A program made the translations under genes and the position numbers. A stretch of DNA of 53,668 nt. Source: Methanoregula sp. (GTDB lineage Archaea > Halobacteriota > Methanomicrobia > Methanomicrobiales > Methanospirillaceae). The notes below the pieces were generated by a model. It was not told where the DNA came from, did no database searches, and saw only the letters and a program-made list of their open reading frames with translations. The stretch spans positions 1-53,668 of the forward strand of contig JAPKXY010000022.1 in the NCBI GenBank assembly GCA_026394605.1, read 5' to 3'. Shown here one piece after another: positions 1 to 7,444 of the stretch; within the stretch, counting starts at the first letter, position 1, and every line of letters begins with the position of its first letter.

Positions 1-1
1 G

Positions 2-63
2 AACCGGCGGGAGAGCAAAAACGACCGGGGGGAGCGGGACCGATGGATACCACCCAACGCCTA
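2..63 (+). CDS. C-terminal end of an unidentified gene (cut by window edge)
   Basis: One frame is open from base 2 and stops at 61-63, inside the first codons of the primase gene. It encodes about 20 very hydrophilic residues rich in Arg, Asp and Glu. The overlap resembles the stop/start overlaps elsewhere in this element. Too little is visible to name a product, and the frame could also be fortuitous. Confidence 0.3.
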
Positions 64-1452
64 AACCTGTATGAATCCCGCCGCAAACTCACCGAAATTG
101 GAAATAGTGAAGAGTTTGTCGAGATCTACGGCGATGAAGTAAAATACTGTTACGAGATGCGGAAATGGTTGTACTGGGATACTCGCCGATGGAGGGTGGA
201 TAATCCTGGAAATGTAGAGAAGAAAGCCAAAAATATCGTTATCGGAATTTACCAGGATGCGGCGAGAGAAGATGATACCGGACTCCGACAGGAGATCATT
301 AAGCACGCAGAACGCTCCAATAATGCCGCCGGTGTTGCTAACCTTTTACGATGCGCCCGTGTGGATATTGTGATATCCGAAAATGATCTTGATATTGACG
401 GATACCTCTTAAATCTCCGAAATGGCACCCTTGACCTCCGGACCCTAGAACTAAAACCACATAACAAAGACGATCTGCTCTCGAAGATCACAAACACCGA
501 ATATCTCCCGGATGCGCCCTGTCCTCAGTGGATAGAGCACATAAAAACGGTGTTTGATGGTGACAGGGATCTTATCACGACCTTTCAAGAGATCGCAGGA
601 TACACCCTGGCAGGGATCGGTAACCCAGAAGCCGGGTTTTTTGTCCTGCATGGCAAAGGCCGGAACGGCAAATCTGTTACCCTTAAAGTCCTGGAACACC
701 TTTTCGGGGATTACGCTGTTAATATCGCTCCTCAATCCCTCGCATGGATGAAATGGGACCGGGTAAGAACTGACCTTTTACACATGAGAGGAGCCCGGTT
801 GATCACCGCAACAGAACCGAAAAAGTCCATAAAATTAGATGACGGTCTGATCAAGAGTCTGACCGGCGGGGACCGTATCACGGCCCGGCACTTATACGGT
901 GAAGAAATCGACTTCAATATCTCGGGAACTCTGTTCCTTGCCTCCAATTACAAACCCAGAATAGACGATCAGAGCGTGGCTATGTGGCACCGCGTCTGGC
1001 TTCTCCCATTTAACCATTATTTCAGTCCGGATGATGCTGATACCGGCATTTATGAGAAGTTGATCGGCGAGGCGCCCGGGATCTTGAATTGGTTGATCGA
1101 AGGATGGAGGAGATACCAGGTCGACGGGAAACTCAAGAAATGCGACACCATCGCAAAAGAGACAAAAGAGTATCAGTACTCAGAGGATATCTATCACGAA
1201 TTCTTAAAGAATTTTGAGATCAATCCGGCACGGTCCGATTACCAGATCAAAGCTTCCGAGTTTTACAAGAAGTATTCGATCTGGTGTATAGATGAAGGGG
1301 TCCCGAAAATATCACAAACGGTATTTGGTCGGGAAATGGGATCGCGGTTTAGAAAGGTGCGCCTTAATGATGGATATTATTTCGGCGGGATCTGTGAAAA
1401 AGAGCAGGCAAAAATAAGCGGGACAGATGCGGGACAAGGTGCACGATCATGA
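43..1452 (+). CDS. Virus/plasmid helicase-primase, D5/P4 family (SF3 helicase)
   Basis: This is a replicative helicase of the poxvirus D5/phage P4 type, which opens and unwinds an element's origin. A D5_N-like segment ends in the family's typical LNLRNGTLDL (residues 123-132). The SF3 ATPase core follows: Walker A GKGRNGKS (204-211), Walker B region LITATEP (253-259), sensor-1 ASNYKPRI (300-307) and an arginine-finger-like WHRVW (315-319). At 469 residues it lacks the long N-terminal primase domain of many relatives, so primase activity is doubtful. The frame is open to the window edge, but the GGGGGAG before ATG 43 supports this start. It begins an ordered run of provirus-type genes. The ATPase assignment is firm; the exact role is inferred from the family. 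Confidence 0.88.
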   Translation: MDTTQRLNLYESRRKLTEIGNSEEFVEIYGDEVKYCYEMRKWLYWDTRRWRVDNPGNVEKKAKNIVIGIYQDAAREDDTGLRQEIIKHAERSNNAAGVANLLRCARVDIVISENDLDIDGYLLNLRNGTLDLRTLELKPHNKDDLLSKITNTEYLPDAPCPQWIEHIKTVFDGDRDLITTFQEIAGYTLAGIGNPEAGFFVLHGKGRNGKSVTLKVLEHLFGDYAVNIAPQSLAWMKWDRVRTDLLHMRGARLITATEPKKSIKLDDGLIKSLTGGDRITARHLYGEEIDFNISGTLFLASNYKPRIDDQSVAMWHRVWLLPFNHYFSPDDADTGIYEKLIGEAPGILNWLIEGWRRYQVDGKLKKCDTIAKETKEYQYSEDIYHEFLKNFEINPARSDYQIKASEFYKKYSIWCIDEGVPKISQTVFGREMGSRFRKVRLNDGYYFGGICEKEQAKISGTDAGQGARS

Positions 1453-1458
1453 TCCCAA

Positions 1459-1594
1459 GTGTATGGTTGTGTATGGTTGACCCATTTTTCAGTAAACTTT
1501 TTTTGGCCCACTTCATGAAGGACTTTACCGAATTTCACTCAAACCATACACTACCCTACACTACTCCGACGGAGTGCTACGCACAACCATACAT
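1459..1594 (+). repeat. Iteron-like 10-mer repeats around a small palindrome
   Basis: GTGTATGGTT occurs twice in tandem (1459-1468 and 1469-1478). Its complement AACCATACAC occurs at 1542-1551, a two-mismatch copy TACCCTACAC at 1552-1561, and AACCATACAT at 1585-1594. Between the last copies, ACTCC-gac-GGAGT forms a short palindrome (1563-1575). The array fills the gap between the helicase and terminase genes. Repeats this close to a replicative helicase could be an origin or an operator; the two arms could also pair in RNA. Confidence 0.5.
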
Positions 1595-1633
1595 CGTAAC
1601 ACCACAAAATAATCGAAAAATGGTGGTGACCTG

Positions 1634-2107
1634 ATGGTTCAGACCTGCAGAATTTGTAACCGAAAAGATAGGCAAAAAATCGAACAAAAACTGATCAAAA
1701 GAACGCCATTGCGGGACATCGCGGCACAATTCGGGACGAGCAGATCCAGCCTACAGCGGCACAAGTCCCACATACCACAGGCACTTACAAAGGCAGCGGA
1801 AGCGGTCGAAGTAGCCCGGGCCGATACCCTGCTTACCCAGATCCAAGACCTCCGGACCCGGGCGCTGGCATTGCTTGACCGGGCCGAGGCCGGCACCATC
1901 AAGGACAACGCTATCGCACTACGGGAGGCCCGGGAGACCATCAAACTACTTGCCCAAGTCGCAGGGGAACTACAAAGCGCCCCGGTGACCGTGAACGTAG
2001 AGTTTAGGACGTTGGTATTGAAGAGCCTTGAATCATTCCCGGAAGCCCGGGCCCGGTTGGTTTCTGCATTATCAGAGCTCAGACAATTACCAGAGGCGGG
2101 ACGATGA
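1634..2107 (+). CDS. Terminase small subunit-like DNA-binding protein
   Basis: This is a 157-residue protein just upstream of the large terminase genes, the usual place for the small subunit that recognises packaging sites. It opens with a zinc-knuckle-like C5-x2-C8. A helix-turn-helix spans about residues 24-47, and a long Ala/Leu/Arg-rich helical region follows, suited to oligomerisation. The start has GGTGAC just upstream. The fold and position fit TerS, but small terminases diverge strongly, so the call rests on domain pattern and synteny. A regulator is the alternative. Confidence 0.6.
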   Translation: MVQTCRICNRKDRQKIEQKLIKRTPLRDIAAQFGTSRSSLQRHKSHIPQALTKAAEAVEVARADTLLTQIQDLRTRALALLDRAEAGTIKDNAIALREARETIKLLAQVAGELQSAPVTVNVEFRTLVLKSLESFPEARARLVSALSELRQLPEAGR

Positions 2108-2409
2108 TAGTATATAAAGGGAGTCAGATTGCGCAGAACAGTTATTCTGCGACAAGTTGTTATAAGGTCTCCGATTGTCAAATGGGGCACGGTATGAGAG
2201 GCAAGAAAAAAGAAGCGGGTTTCCACTGGAAAACAACCACTCTACGGGCTTCGATGGAGGAATATCCTCGGATTGATATAGGGGTATCATTTCCACTGGA
2301 AGTATCGACGCATACAGGAGATAAAAATAGGAACGGGGGAATATCTCTCGGAAGATTCACGGAACGGAGAGCGTATAGCGCCCCGATTAATAGCGAGGGA
2401 TCGGCATGA
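2104..2409 (+). CDS. Doubtful 101-residue ORF between terminase genes
   Basis: The frame overlaps the preceding stop by four bases and the next start by four bases (ATGA at 2406-2409), as in a coupled operon. Its product matches no family I know, has no clear domain, and has an uneven composition. The same DNA carries a TATA-like sequence and several palindromes, so it may be a control region with a fortuitous frame. A translated spacer gene is possible. Confidence 0.25.
   Translation: MIVYKGSQIAQNSYSATSCYKVSDCQMGHGMRGKKKEAGFHWKTTTLRASMEEYPRIDIGVSFPLEVSTHTGDKNRNGGISLGRFTERRAYSAPINSEGSA
2110..2301 (+). promoter_or_regulatory. Candidate control region: TATA-like box, hairpin and twin palindromes
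   Basis: A TATA-like AGTATATAAAGG starts near 2108. Downstream, CGCAGAA (2132-2138) and TTCTGCG (2145-2151) form a 7-bp stem with a 6-base loop. Two near-identical palindromes follow: TTTCCA-c-TGGAAA at 2220-2232, and TTTCCACTGGAA at 2290-2301, 70 bases later. The cluster lies 105-300 bases before the terminase ATPase gene. It could be a late promoter with operators, or a packaging (cos/pac) site. Confidence 0.4.
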
Positions 2410-3230
2410 CAACCGAATCACAGGATCTGATCCACGCCCTCGACCCGGTCGCATGGGCCCTGGAGGTGCTCGACATCATCCCGGATGACTGGCAAGCCTC
2501 CGTTTTGCGTTCATCACATCGCCGGCTCATCCTGAACTGTTCCCGGCAGAGTGGTAAGTCAACGACAGCCGCCATACTCGCCACACACCGGGCAATCTTC
2601 TATCCCGGATCTCTTATCCTTTTGATCAGCCCATCGTTAAGACAGAGTGGGGAACAGTTCAGGATTTGCGCGGATTTCCTCGGCCGGAATGTGACAAGTC
2701 CCAAGAAAATTGAAGACAACCGTCTCTCATGCACGCTGCAGAACGGCTCCCGGATCGTATCGCTGCCCTCCACAGAAGCCACCATCCGGGGGTATTCAAA
2801 CGTCTCGCTCGTCATTGAAGATGAGAGTGCGAGGGTGCCCGATGAGCTGTACTATGCGATAAGACCCATGCTCGCCGTCAGCGGAGGCCGGTTGATCCTC
2901 ATGTCAACTCCATTTGGGAAGCGGGGGCATTTTCATAAAGAATGGGTAGAGGGGGGGCTTGATTGGTATCGTTTCGAAGTCCCTGCAACAGAATGCCCCC
3001 GAATATCGCCGGCGTTCCTGGAACAGGAGAAACGGAGCATTGGTGAGTGGTATTTTGCTCAGGAATATCTCTGTAAATTCAAGCAAACTACGGACAGCGT
3101 CTTCCGGTATGATGACGTGCTCGGGGCCATCTCCGACAAGATTGCGCCCTTATTTACACCGGTAATCACCAGCGGGCAGGGGATATCCAGTGAAATTAAA
3201 ACGCTATTCAACAAAGGAGAAACTGTATGA
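2406..3230 (+). CDS. Terminase large subunit, ATPase half
   Basis: This is the packaging motor ATPase of tailed viruses, moving DNA into the procapsid. Visible are the Walker A CSRQSGKST (residues 45-53), the Walker B with catalytic acids LVIEDE (135-140), and the STP coupling motif (167-169) followed by GKRGHF. The protein ends at 274 residues, after the ATPase domain. The nuclease domain is a separate gene whose start overlaps this stop by ATGA (3227-3230). Full-length large terminases are usually one chain of 400-600 residues, so this is a split version. Confidence 0.88.
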   Translation: MTTESQDLIHALDPVAWALEVLDIIPDDWQASVLRSSHRRLILNCSRQSGKSTTAAILATHRAIFYPGSLILLISPSLRQSGEQFRICADFLGRNVTSPKKIEDNRLSCTLQNGSRIVSLPSTEATIRGYSNVSLVIEDESARVPDELYYAIRPMLAVSGGRLILMSTPFGKRGHFHKEWVEGGLDWYRFEVPATECPRISPAFLEQEKRSIGEWYFAQEYLCKFKQTTDSVFRYDDVLGAISDKIAPLFTPVITSGQGISSEIKTLFNKGETV

Positions 3231-3913
3231 AGAATTTTGTAGGGTTAGATCTAGGTCAGGCAGCCGATTTCACAGCGATTAGCGTTGTGGAGGTTCACCC
3301 GACCGTCTATGTGAAACAGATCGAGGAAAGGGATCCGGATTACAACCGTCCGAAGATGCGGGTGGAAGAGGTGGAGGGGTTACCGATCACATACCACGTC
3401 AGGCACTTGGAACGCATGCCACTCGGGACACCATACCCGGTCATTGTCGAGCGGGTCCGGGAGATCCTCCGCCGACTTCCGGAAGGGACGGAGTTGATCA
3501 TCGATCATACCGGGGTGGGGCGGCCCGTCAGTGACATGTTCTACCAGAAGGGGTTGGCCGCGGCATGCATAACGATCCCGGGGGGGGACACGATCAGCCA
3601 GGACGGCCTCTTCTTCCACGTTCCAAAAAAAGATATCGTTGGCGTTATGAGGGTTGCATTTGAGAACAAGGAACTCAAGATCGCCGCCGCTCTCCCGGAC
3701 GCCGAGACGTTGATCGCCGAATTGCTCAGCTTCAAAGTGAAGATCAGCACATCTGGGCACGACCAGTATGAGGCATGGAGAGAAGGCGATCATGATGACC
3801 TTGTCTTGAGTGTAGGGCTGGCGATGTGGGCCGCTCATTACACCTATGCACAGATGGAGACGAGTGGGGTTGTGGTATATGATAATGGATCATCTGAGAT
3901 CTCGCCGATCTGA
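3227..3913 (+). CDS. Terminase large subunit, nuclease half (RNase H fold)
   Basis: This 228-residue protein corresponds to the C-terminal nuclease domain that cuts concatemers during packaging. Three acidic positions fit the RNase H-like site: D8 in GLDLGQAADFT, D93 in LIIDHTG, and D190/D191 in GDHDDLVLS near the C-terminus. It is translationally coupled to the ATPase gene by a four-base overlap. All catalytic acids are present, so the split enzyme is probably functional if the two halves associate. A single ancestral frameshift is the other explanation. Confidence 0.8.
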   Translation: MKNFVGLDLGQAADFTAISVVEVHPTVYVKQIEERDPDYNRPKMRVEEVEGLPITYHVRHLERMPLGTPYPVIVERVREILRRLPEGTELIIDHTGVGRPVSDMFYQKGLAAACITIPGGDTISQDGLFFHVPKKDIVGVMRVAFENKELKIAAALPDAETLIAELLSFKVKISTSGHDQYEAWREGDHDDLVLSVGLAMWAAHYTYAQMETSGVVVYDNGSSEISPI

Positions 3914-3969
3914 CAACAAACGAACACCCCGCCGGAAGGGTAAGACCGGCACAGATGGAGAGTGAAATT

Positions 3970-4167
3970 ATGCCAGTTTATACAAAATTATCACCCCAGA
4001 ACCAACAAGAAGTGACAAAAAGGATCAAAGACGAATTGAGGAGACAGGGCGCCTCATTGAGTGGCCCCGCCGATCTCAAACAATCGTTCAAAGATGACTA
4101 TCTCCGACAGGGTCTATCAGAACCCGAGGCAGAGAAAAAGGCACGGATCGCGGCACGGGGACGATGA
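3970..4167 (+). CDS. Small hydrophilic element protein, unknown
   Basis: This is a 65-residue charged, probably helical protein rich in Lys, Arg, Glu and Gln. I do not recognise it. The start at 3970 is preferred over an in-frame ATG at 3955 because GGAGAGTGA lies just before it. Its stop overlaps the next start, so it is in the terminase operon. It could be an accessory DNA-binding or head-completion protein, but nothing in the sequence decides this. Confidence 0.55.
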   Translation: MPVYTKLSPQNQQEVTKRIKDELRRQGASLSGPADLKQSFKDDYLRQGLSEPEAEKKARIAARGR

Positions 4168-4391
4168 TGGGGGGCGAGAAAATACCGAAAGCGTACATCG
4201 AGCCGGGGCAGGTCCTGAGCTTCAAGTGTATGCGCTGCGAAAAAGAATTTCCGGCTCAGTGCATTCCCAGAAAGATCGTGCGCTGTCCGGCGTGTGATAC
4301 GGTGGCCGTGGCATACTATGGGGTTGCTGTGACATACCAGGCGCCGGATCGAACACGACGGATCAGACGAGACATTAGTTTAAGGACGTGA
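4164..4391 (+). CDS. Small zinc-ribbon protein of the element
   Basis: This 75-residue protein carries two CxxC knuckles (C22/C25 and C41/C44), the classic spacing of a zinc ribbon, followed by a basic tail rich in Arg. It overlaps the preceding stop by four bases; ATG 4167 is an equally possible start. Such proteins bind nucleic acid or other proteins; no specific role can be assigned. The operon position after terminase suggests a packaging or late-regulatory role. Confidence 0.6.
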   Translation: MMGGEKIPKAYIEPGQVLSFKCMRCEKEFPAQCIPRKIVRCPACDTVAVAYYGVAVTYQAPDRTRRIRRDISLRT

Positions 4392-4396
4392 AAAGA

Positions 4397-4981
4397 ATGG
4401 CATCAAAAAACCAAGACAGTATGAGCCCAGTAGAGCGGGCCGAGGCGGACCTTGTGAAGTATCAGAAAGCAGTCGAGGAACTTGATACGGTGGTCCGGGC
4501 GAAAGAGGCGATCCACGCTGAGAAAGAACGGGTTGCCGGCGACGAGATCCTTGCAGCTCGATTATCGGGGGACCCGGATGCGGGTATTTTGGCGGATTTA
4601 ATGGAATTGAAATCCAGCGCGGAAATATCCCGACGGGCTCTTGTATCAGCGCGGGCAGCGGTGATCAAGGGAGAAGCGGTCATTCTCAGGGCAAAGGCAG
4701 GAGTAAAGCGGGAGAGGGTTGCGGAACTCAAGGCGGAAATTGAAAAGAGACAGGCCCACGTGATGGAACTCCTTAAACCACTTCAGGAGTTTGAAGAGCG
4801 TCGATTCGGTGCATTCCCAAGGATCAACCCTGCCACTCAGCAGCTAGAGCCCGGTCCATCGACAAAAACGCAGTACATGTATGTTGAAATGCTCGGGATC
4901 GAAAACGAGGCGGAAGGATTAGAGGCCGAGGCAAGGCGGATCATTGCCCGGGCGCAGAACATCAGTAAATCAGGGCAATGA
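4397..4981 (+). CDS. Coiled-coil protein, last gene of the element
   Basis: About 194 residues, almost entirely Ala/Glu/Lys/Arg-rich heptad-like helix from roughly 10 to 135, then a short Pro/Gln linker and a final helix. A GTG at 4388 is in frame, but ATG 4397 is better spaced from the AAGGA at 4382. The composition resembles phage scaffold or portal-adaptor-associated proteins, but no catalytic or family motif is visible. A hairpin follows the stop immediately, consistent with the operon's end. Confidence 0.6.
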   Translation: MASKNQDSMSPVERAEADLVKYQKAVEELDTVVRAKEAIHAEKERVAGDEILAARLSGDPDAGILADLMELKSSAEISRRALVSARAAVIKGEAVILRAKAGVKRERVAELKAEIEKRQAHVMELLKPLQEFEERRFGAFPRINPATQQLEPGPSTKTQYMYVEMLGIENEAEGLEAEARRIIARAQNISKSGQ

Positions 4982-4982
4982 T

Positions 4983-5093
4983 ATCCCGGTTTCCATATCC
5001 CCGGGATGGAGCCTAAGGCTTGAGGTCTTCTTGCCAAGTCCATGGCGGCGGGCCTCCTTGTTGGAGATGGGGGGGCGGCATAATTCAGCCCCC
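4983..5093 (+). terminator. Hairpins after the element operon
   Basis: ATCCCGG (4983-4989) and CCGGGAT (5001-5007) form a perfect 7-bp inverted repeat two bases after the last stop. A second stem, GGGGGC (5071-5076) with GCCCCC (5088-5093), follows. Neither has a clear T-tract, so termination is only plausible. Confidence 0.4.
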
Positions 5094-5172
5094 ACCCCCA
5101 TATCTTGTCAAATACTCTAGGACTTTTTGATCGATGAGGGGCTCATCGTATCTGAACGAGACCCGTAACGAC

Positions 5173-5266
5173 GGAATACCGCCCAGACCGCACTGGTGTG
5201 ATTCTGTGGTACTTTCTCTTATCTGATGGGTGGGAAGTATGGGGCAAATGAAAGAACCCCTGTTTT
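5173..5266 (+). repeat. Degenerate direct repeat, copy 1
   Basis: This stretch aligns by eye with 5539-5635 over about 95 bases. Shared blocks in the same order are GGAAT, GATTCTGT, TTTCTC, TGATGGGTG and AAAGAACCCCT. The two copies flank the small ORF at 5298-5522. They mark the junction between element genes and the cellular gene glyS. Confidence 0.5.
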
Positions 5267-5297
5267 GGCACTCCACCATACTATCGTACCGCTCTCC

Positions 5298-5522
5298 ATG
5301 GAGTGTAGGGGGTGCAATTATGATCTTGAGGCTAAAATAGATTCCGCAAAGGAAGCCTGCAACCTCGAAGAAAGTACAGTGCGCGAAGTAAAACGGGCCA
5401 TTGGCATATCTGACCAATTAAAAGCCTCTTTTGACGATATATCGTCATTGCCGACGCAAACGGTCTTGGAATTGGAAATAAAGCGGGACAGACTCAAAGA
5501 GAAATTACCGAAAACCACCTAA
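5298..5522 (+). CDS. Small CxxC coiled-coil ORF at the element boundary
   Basis: From ATG 5298 the frame gives 74 residues opening with MECRGC (a C3/C6 pair), then an acidic/basic helical stretch and a Lys-rich end. Composition from this codon on looks protein-like, whereas the upstream extension does not. No family is recognised and no clear ribosome-binding site is seen. It sits between two copies of a degenerate direct repeat and could be cargo or a remnant. Confidence 0.4.
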   Translation: MECRGCNYDLEAKIDSAKEACNLEESTVREVKRAIGISDQLKASFDDISSLPTQTVLELEIKRDRLKEKLPKTT

Positions 5523-5538
5523 TCCCGATAGACTGTCA

Positions 5539-5635
5539 GGAATGCCGGGAAACAGCCCCGCCATGCGATTCTGTTGGCGTTTCTCATAGGTGATGGGTGA
5601 ATACACCTTCATGATGAAAAGAACCCCTATTCTTA
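5539..5635 (+). repeat. Degenerate direct repeat, copy 2
   Basis: Partner of 5173-5266, with the blocks GGAAT, CGATTCTGT, TTTCTC, GTGATGGGTG and AAAAGAACCCCT in the same order. It ends about 80 bases before glyS and just before an AT-rich promoter-like stretch. Confidence 0.5.
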
Positions 5636-5659
5636 TGTGTAGCGAACGAGAGTTATAAT

Positions 5660-5713
5660 ATTCACAGGAAATAATTGATTAATAAAATTTGAATAAGCAA
5701 GAAGTGATAGATA
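5660..5713 (+). promoter_or_regulatory. Probable glyS promoter
   Basis: An AT-rich block with TTGATTAATAAAATTTG around 5674-5690 lies about 25-35 bases before the GTG start of glyS, as expected for an archaeal TATA element giving a very short leader. Confidence 0.5.
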
Positions 5714-7441
5714 GTGATACAAGGTTCTGGAGATATCTATGAAAAAGTGATGGATCTTGCAAAACGCCGGGGATTTATCTGGCCAACTTCGGAATGCTAC
5801 GGTGCAGTGGCGGGCTTCATCGATTATGGTCCGCTCGGCGCAATGATGAAGCGGCGGGTGGAGAATATCTGGCGGGATTTTTACGTCATCCAGGAAGGTT
5901 ATTACGAGATCGAGTGCCCGACCATCGCGCAGGAAGCGGTTTTTGTTGCATCAGGGCACGTCAAGGGATTCTCGGATAAGATGTGCCAGTGCCCCCATTG
6001 TAAGGAATTCCTCCGTGCTGACCATGTCGCAGAGGGCGGTGGTGTCGCGGGCGCTGCCACGATGGCAAACGAAATGCTCGCCGCCGCCATCGCCACCTGT
6101 AAATGTCTGGCATGCGAGGAGGTGCTTGGCAAGGTCGAGGTCTTCAACTTCAACCTGATGTTTAAGACGAGCATCGGACCCGGTTCCCAGCGCACCGGCT
6201 ACCTGCGACCGGAGACCGCACAGGGGATGTTTGTGGACTTTACCCGTCTGCTGCGGTTCTACCGTGATCACCTCCCGTTTGGCGCCGTGCAGATCGGCAA
6301 GTCGTACCGGAACGAGATCTCGCCCCGGCAGGGGATGATACGGCTGCGGGAGTTCACGCATGCAGAGGCTGAGATCTTTGTGCACCCGGATCAAAAAGAC
6401 CACCCGAAGTTCTCCCGCTATGCGGACTACATCATGCCACTTCTCACTGCCACGCAGCAGGAAAAGAACGAACCGGCGGTTTCTTTTTCGATGCAGGACG
6501 CGGTCGCACAGCGGCTGATCGCCAACGAGTACGTGGCATACTATCTCGCGCTCACGCACGAGATGCTGGTAAAGATCGGGATCAGACCGGACCGGCTCCG
6601 GTTCCGACAGCACCTGTGCACTGAGCGGGCGCACTACGCGGCGGACTGCTGGGACGCCGAGGTGTACTCCGACCGGTTCGGCTGGGTGGAAACGGTCGGC
6701 ATTGCGGACCGGACAGACTACGACCTCGCCGCTCACGCCAGGCACAGCGGTACGCCGATGACCGTCTTCATCCAGTATGGTGAGCCAAAGAAGGTGCAGC
6801 GGCGGCGCATCGTCCCGAACATGAGCGTACTGGGTAAACAGTTCCGAACAAAAGCAAAAGCGGTGTTCGAGACGCTGGCCACTGCGACACCGACTGTGGA
6901 TGGTGCCGACATCGATGTGGACGGCGAAAAAATCCACATCCCGCCGGAACTCTTCGAGGTGAGGAACGAGATATTCGAGGTGCGCGGCGAGGATATTGTC
7001 CCCCACGTGATCGAGCCCTCGTACGGTATTGACCGGATGTGCTATGCGGTTCTCGAACAGGCGTATGACGAGGACATTGCTGACGGTGAATCCCGCACCG
7101 TGCTCCGCCTGACCCCCTGTGTCGCGCCGGTGCAGGTCGCCGTCTTCCCGCTCATGAACCGTGACGGGCTGGACACTATCGCCATGGAAGTCACCCGGAC
7201 ACTCCAGAAAAAGGGATTGCTTGCCGAGTATGATGACTCGGGCGCCATCGGCAGGCGCTACCGCCGTCAGGACGAGATCGGCACCCCGTTTGCAGTCACC
7301 ATAGATTACCAGACAAAAGACGACCGCACTGTCACCATCCGCGACCGCGACAGCATGAAGCAGGTGCGGATCGCGATCGACCGGATTTCGGAAACTATCT
7401 GCGATCTCGTGAACGGGAGTGCACAGTTTTCATCGCTGTAG
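5714..7441 (+). CDS. glyS: Glycyl-tRNA synthetase (archaeal alpha2 type)
   Basis: Charges tRNA-Gly with glycine in the cytoplasm. The 575-residue chain is the single-polypeptide class II enzyme of archaea and eukaryotes. An N-terminal KRRGFIWPTSECYG segment is typical. An inserted cysteine-bearing region carries CQCPHC. Class II motif 2 lies in YRNEISPRQGMIRLREFTHAE, and the C-terminal anticodon-binding domain begins near residue 470. The start is GTG at 5714, behind an AT-rich promoter; the family N-terminus aligns with it. Hef follows three bases after the stop, so the two are cotranscribed. Confidence 0.96.
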   Translation: MIQGSGDIYEKVMDLAKRRGFIWPTSECYGAVAGFIDYGPLGAMMKRRVENIWRDFYVIQEGYYEIECPTIAQEAVFVASGHVKGFSDKMCQCPHCKEFLRADHVAEGGGVAGAATMANEMLAAAIATCKCLACEEVLGKVEVFNFNLMFKTSIGPGSQRTGYLRPETAQGMFVDFTRLLRFYRDHLPFGAVQIGKSYRNEISPRQGMIRLREFTHAEAEIFVHPDQKDHPKFSRYADYIMPLLTATQQEKNEPAVSFSMQDAVAQRLIANEYVAYYLALTHEMLVKIGIRPDRLRFRQHLCTERAHYAADCWDAEVYSDRFGWVETVGIADRTDYDLAAHARHSGTPMTVFIQYGEPKKVQRRRIVPNMSVLGKQFRTKAKAVFETLATATPTVDGADIDVDGEKIHIPPELFEVRNEIFEVRGEDIVPHVIEPSYGIDRMCYAVLEQAYDEDIADGESRTVLRLTPCVAPVQVAVFPLMNRDGLDTIAMEVTRTLQKKGLLAEYDDSGAIGRRYRRQDEIGTPFAVTIDYQTKDDRTVTIRDRDSMKQVRIAIDRISETICDLVNGSAQFSSL

Positions 7442-7444
7442 GAC

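Noticed and set aside
1449-1634. 61-residue open frame between helicase and TerS-like gene
   Set aside because: It runs across the iteron-like repeats and has no protein-like composition; the repeats explain the DNA better.
5951-7006. 351-residue minus-strand frame
   Set aside because: It lies wholly antisense to glyS, whose motifs are clear; the frame is a product of GC-rich codon use.
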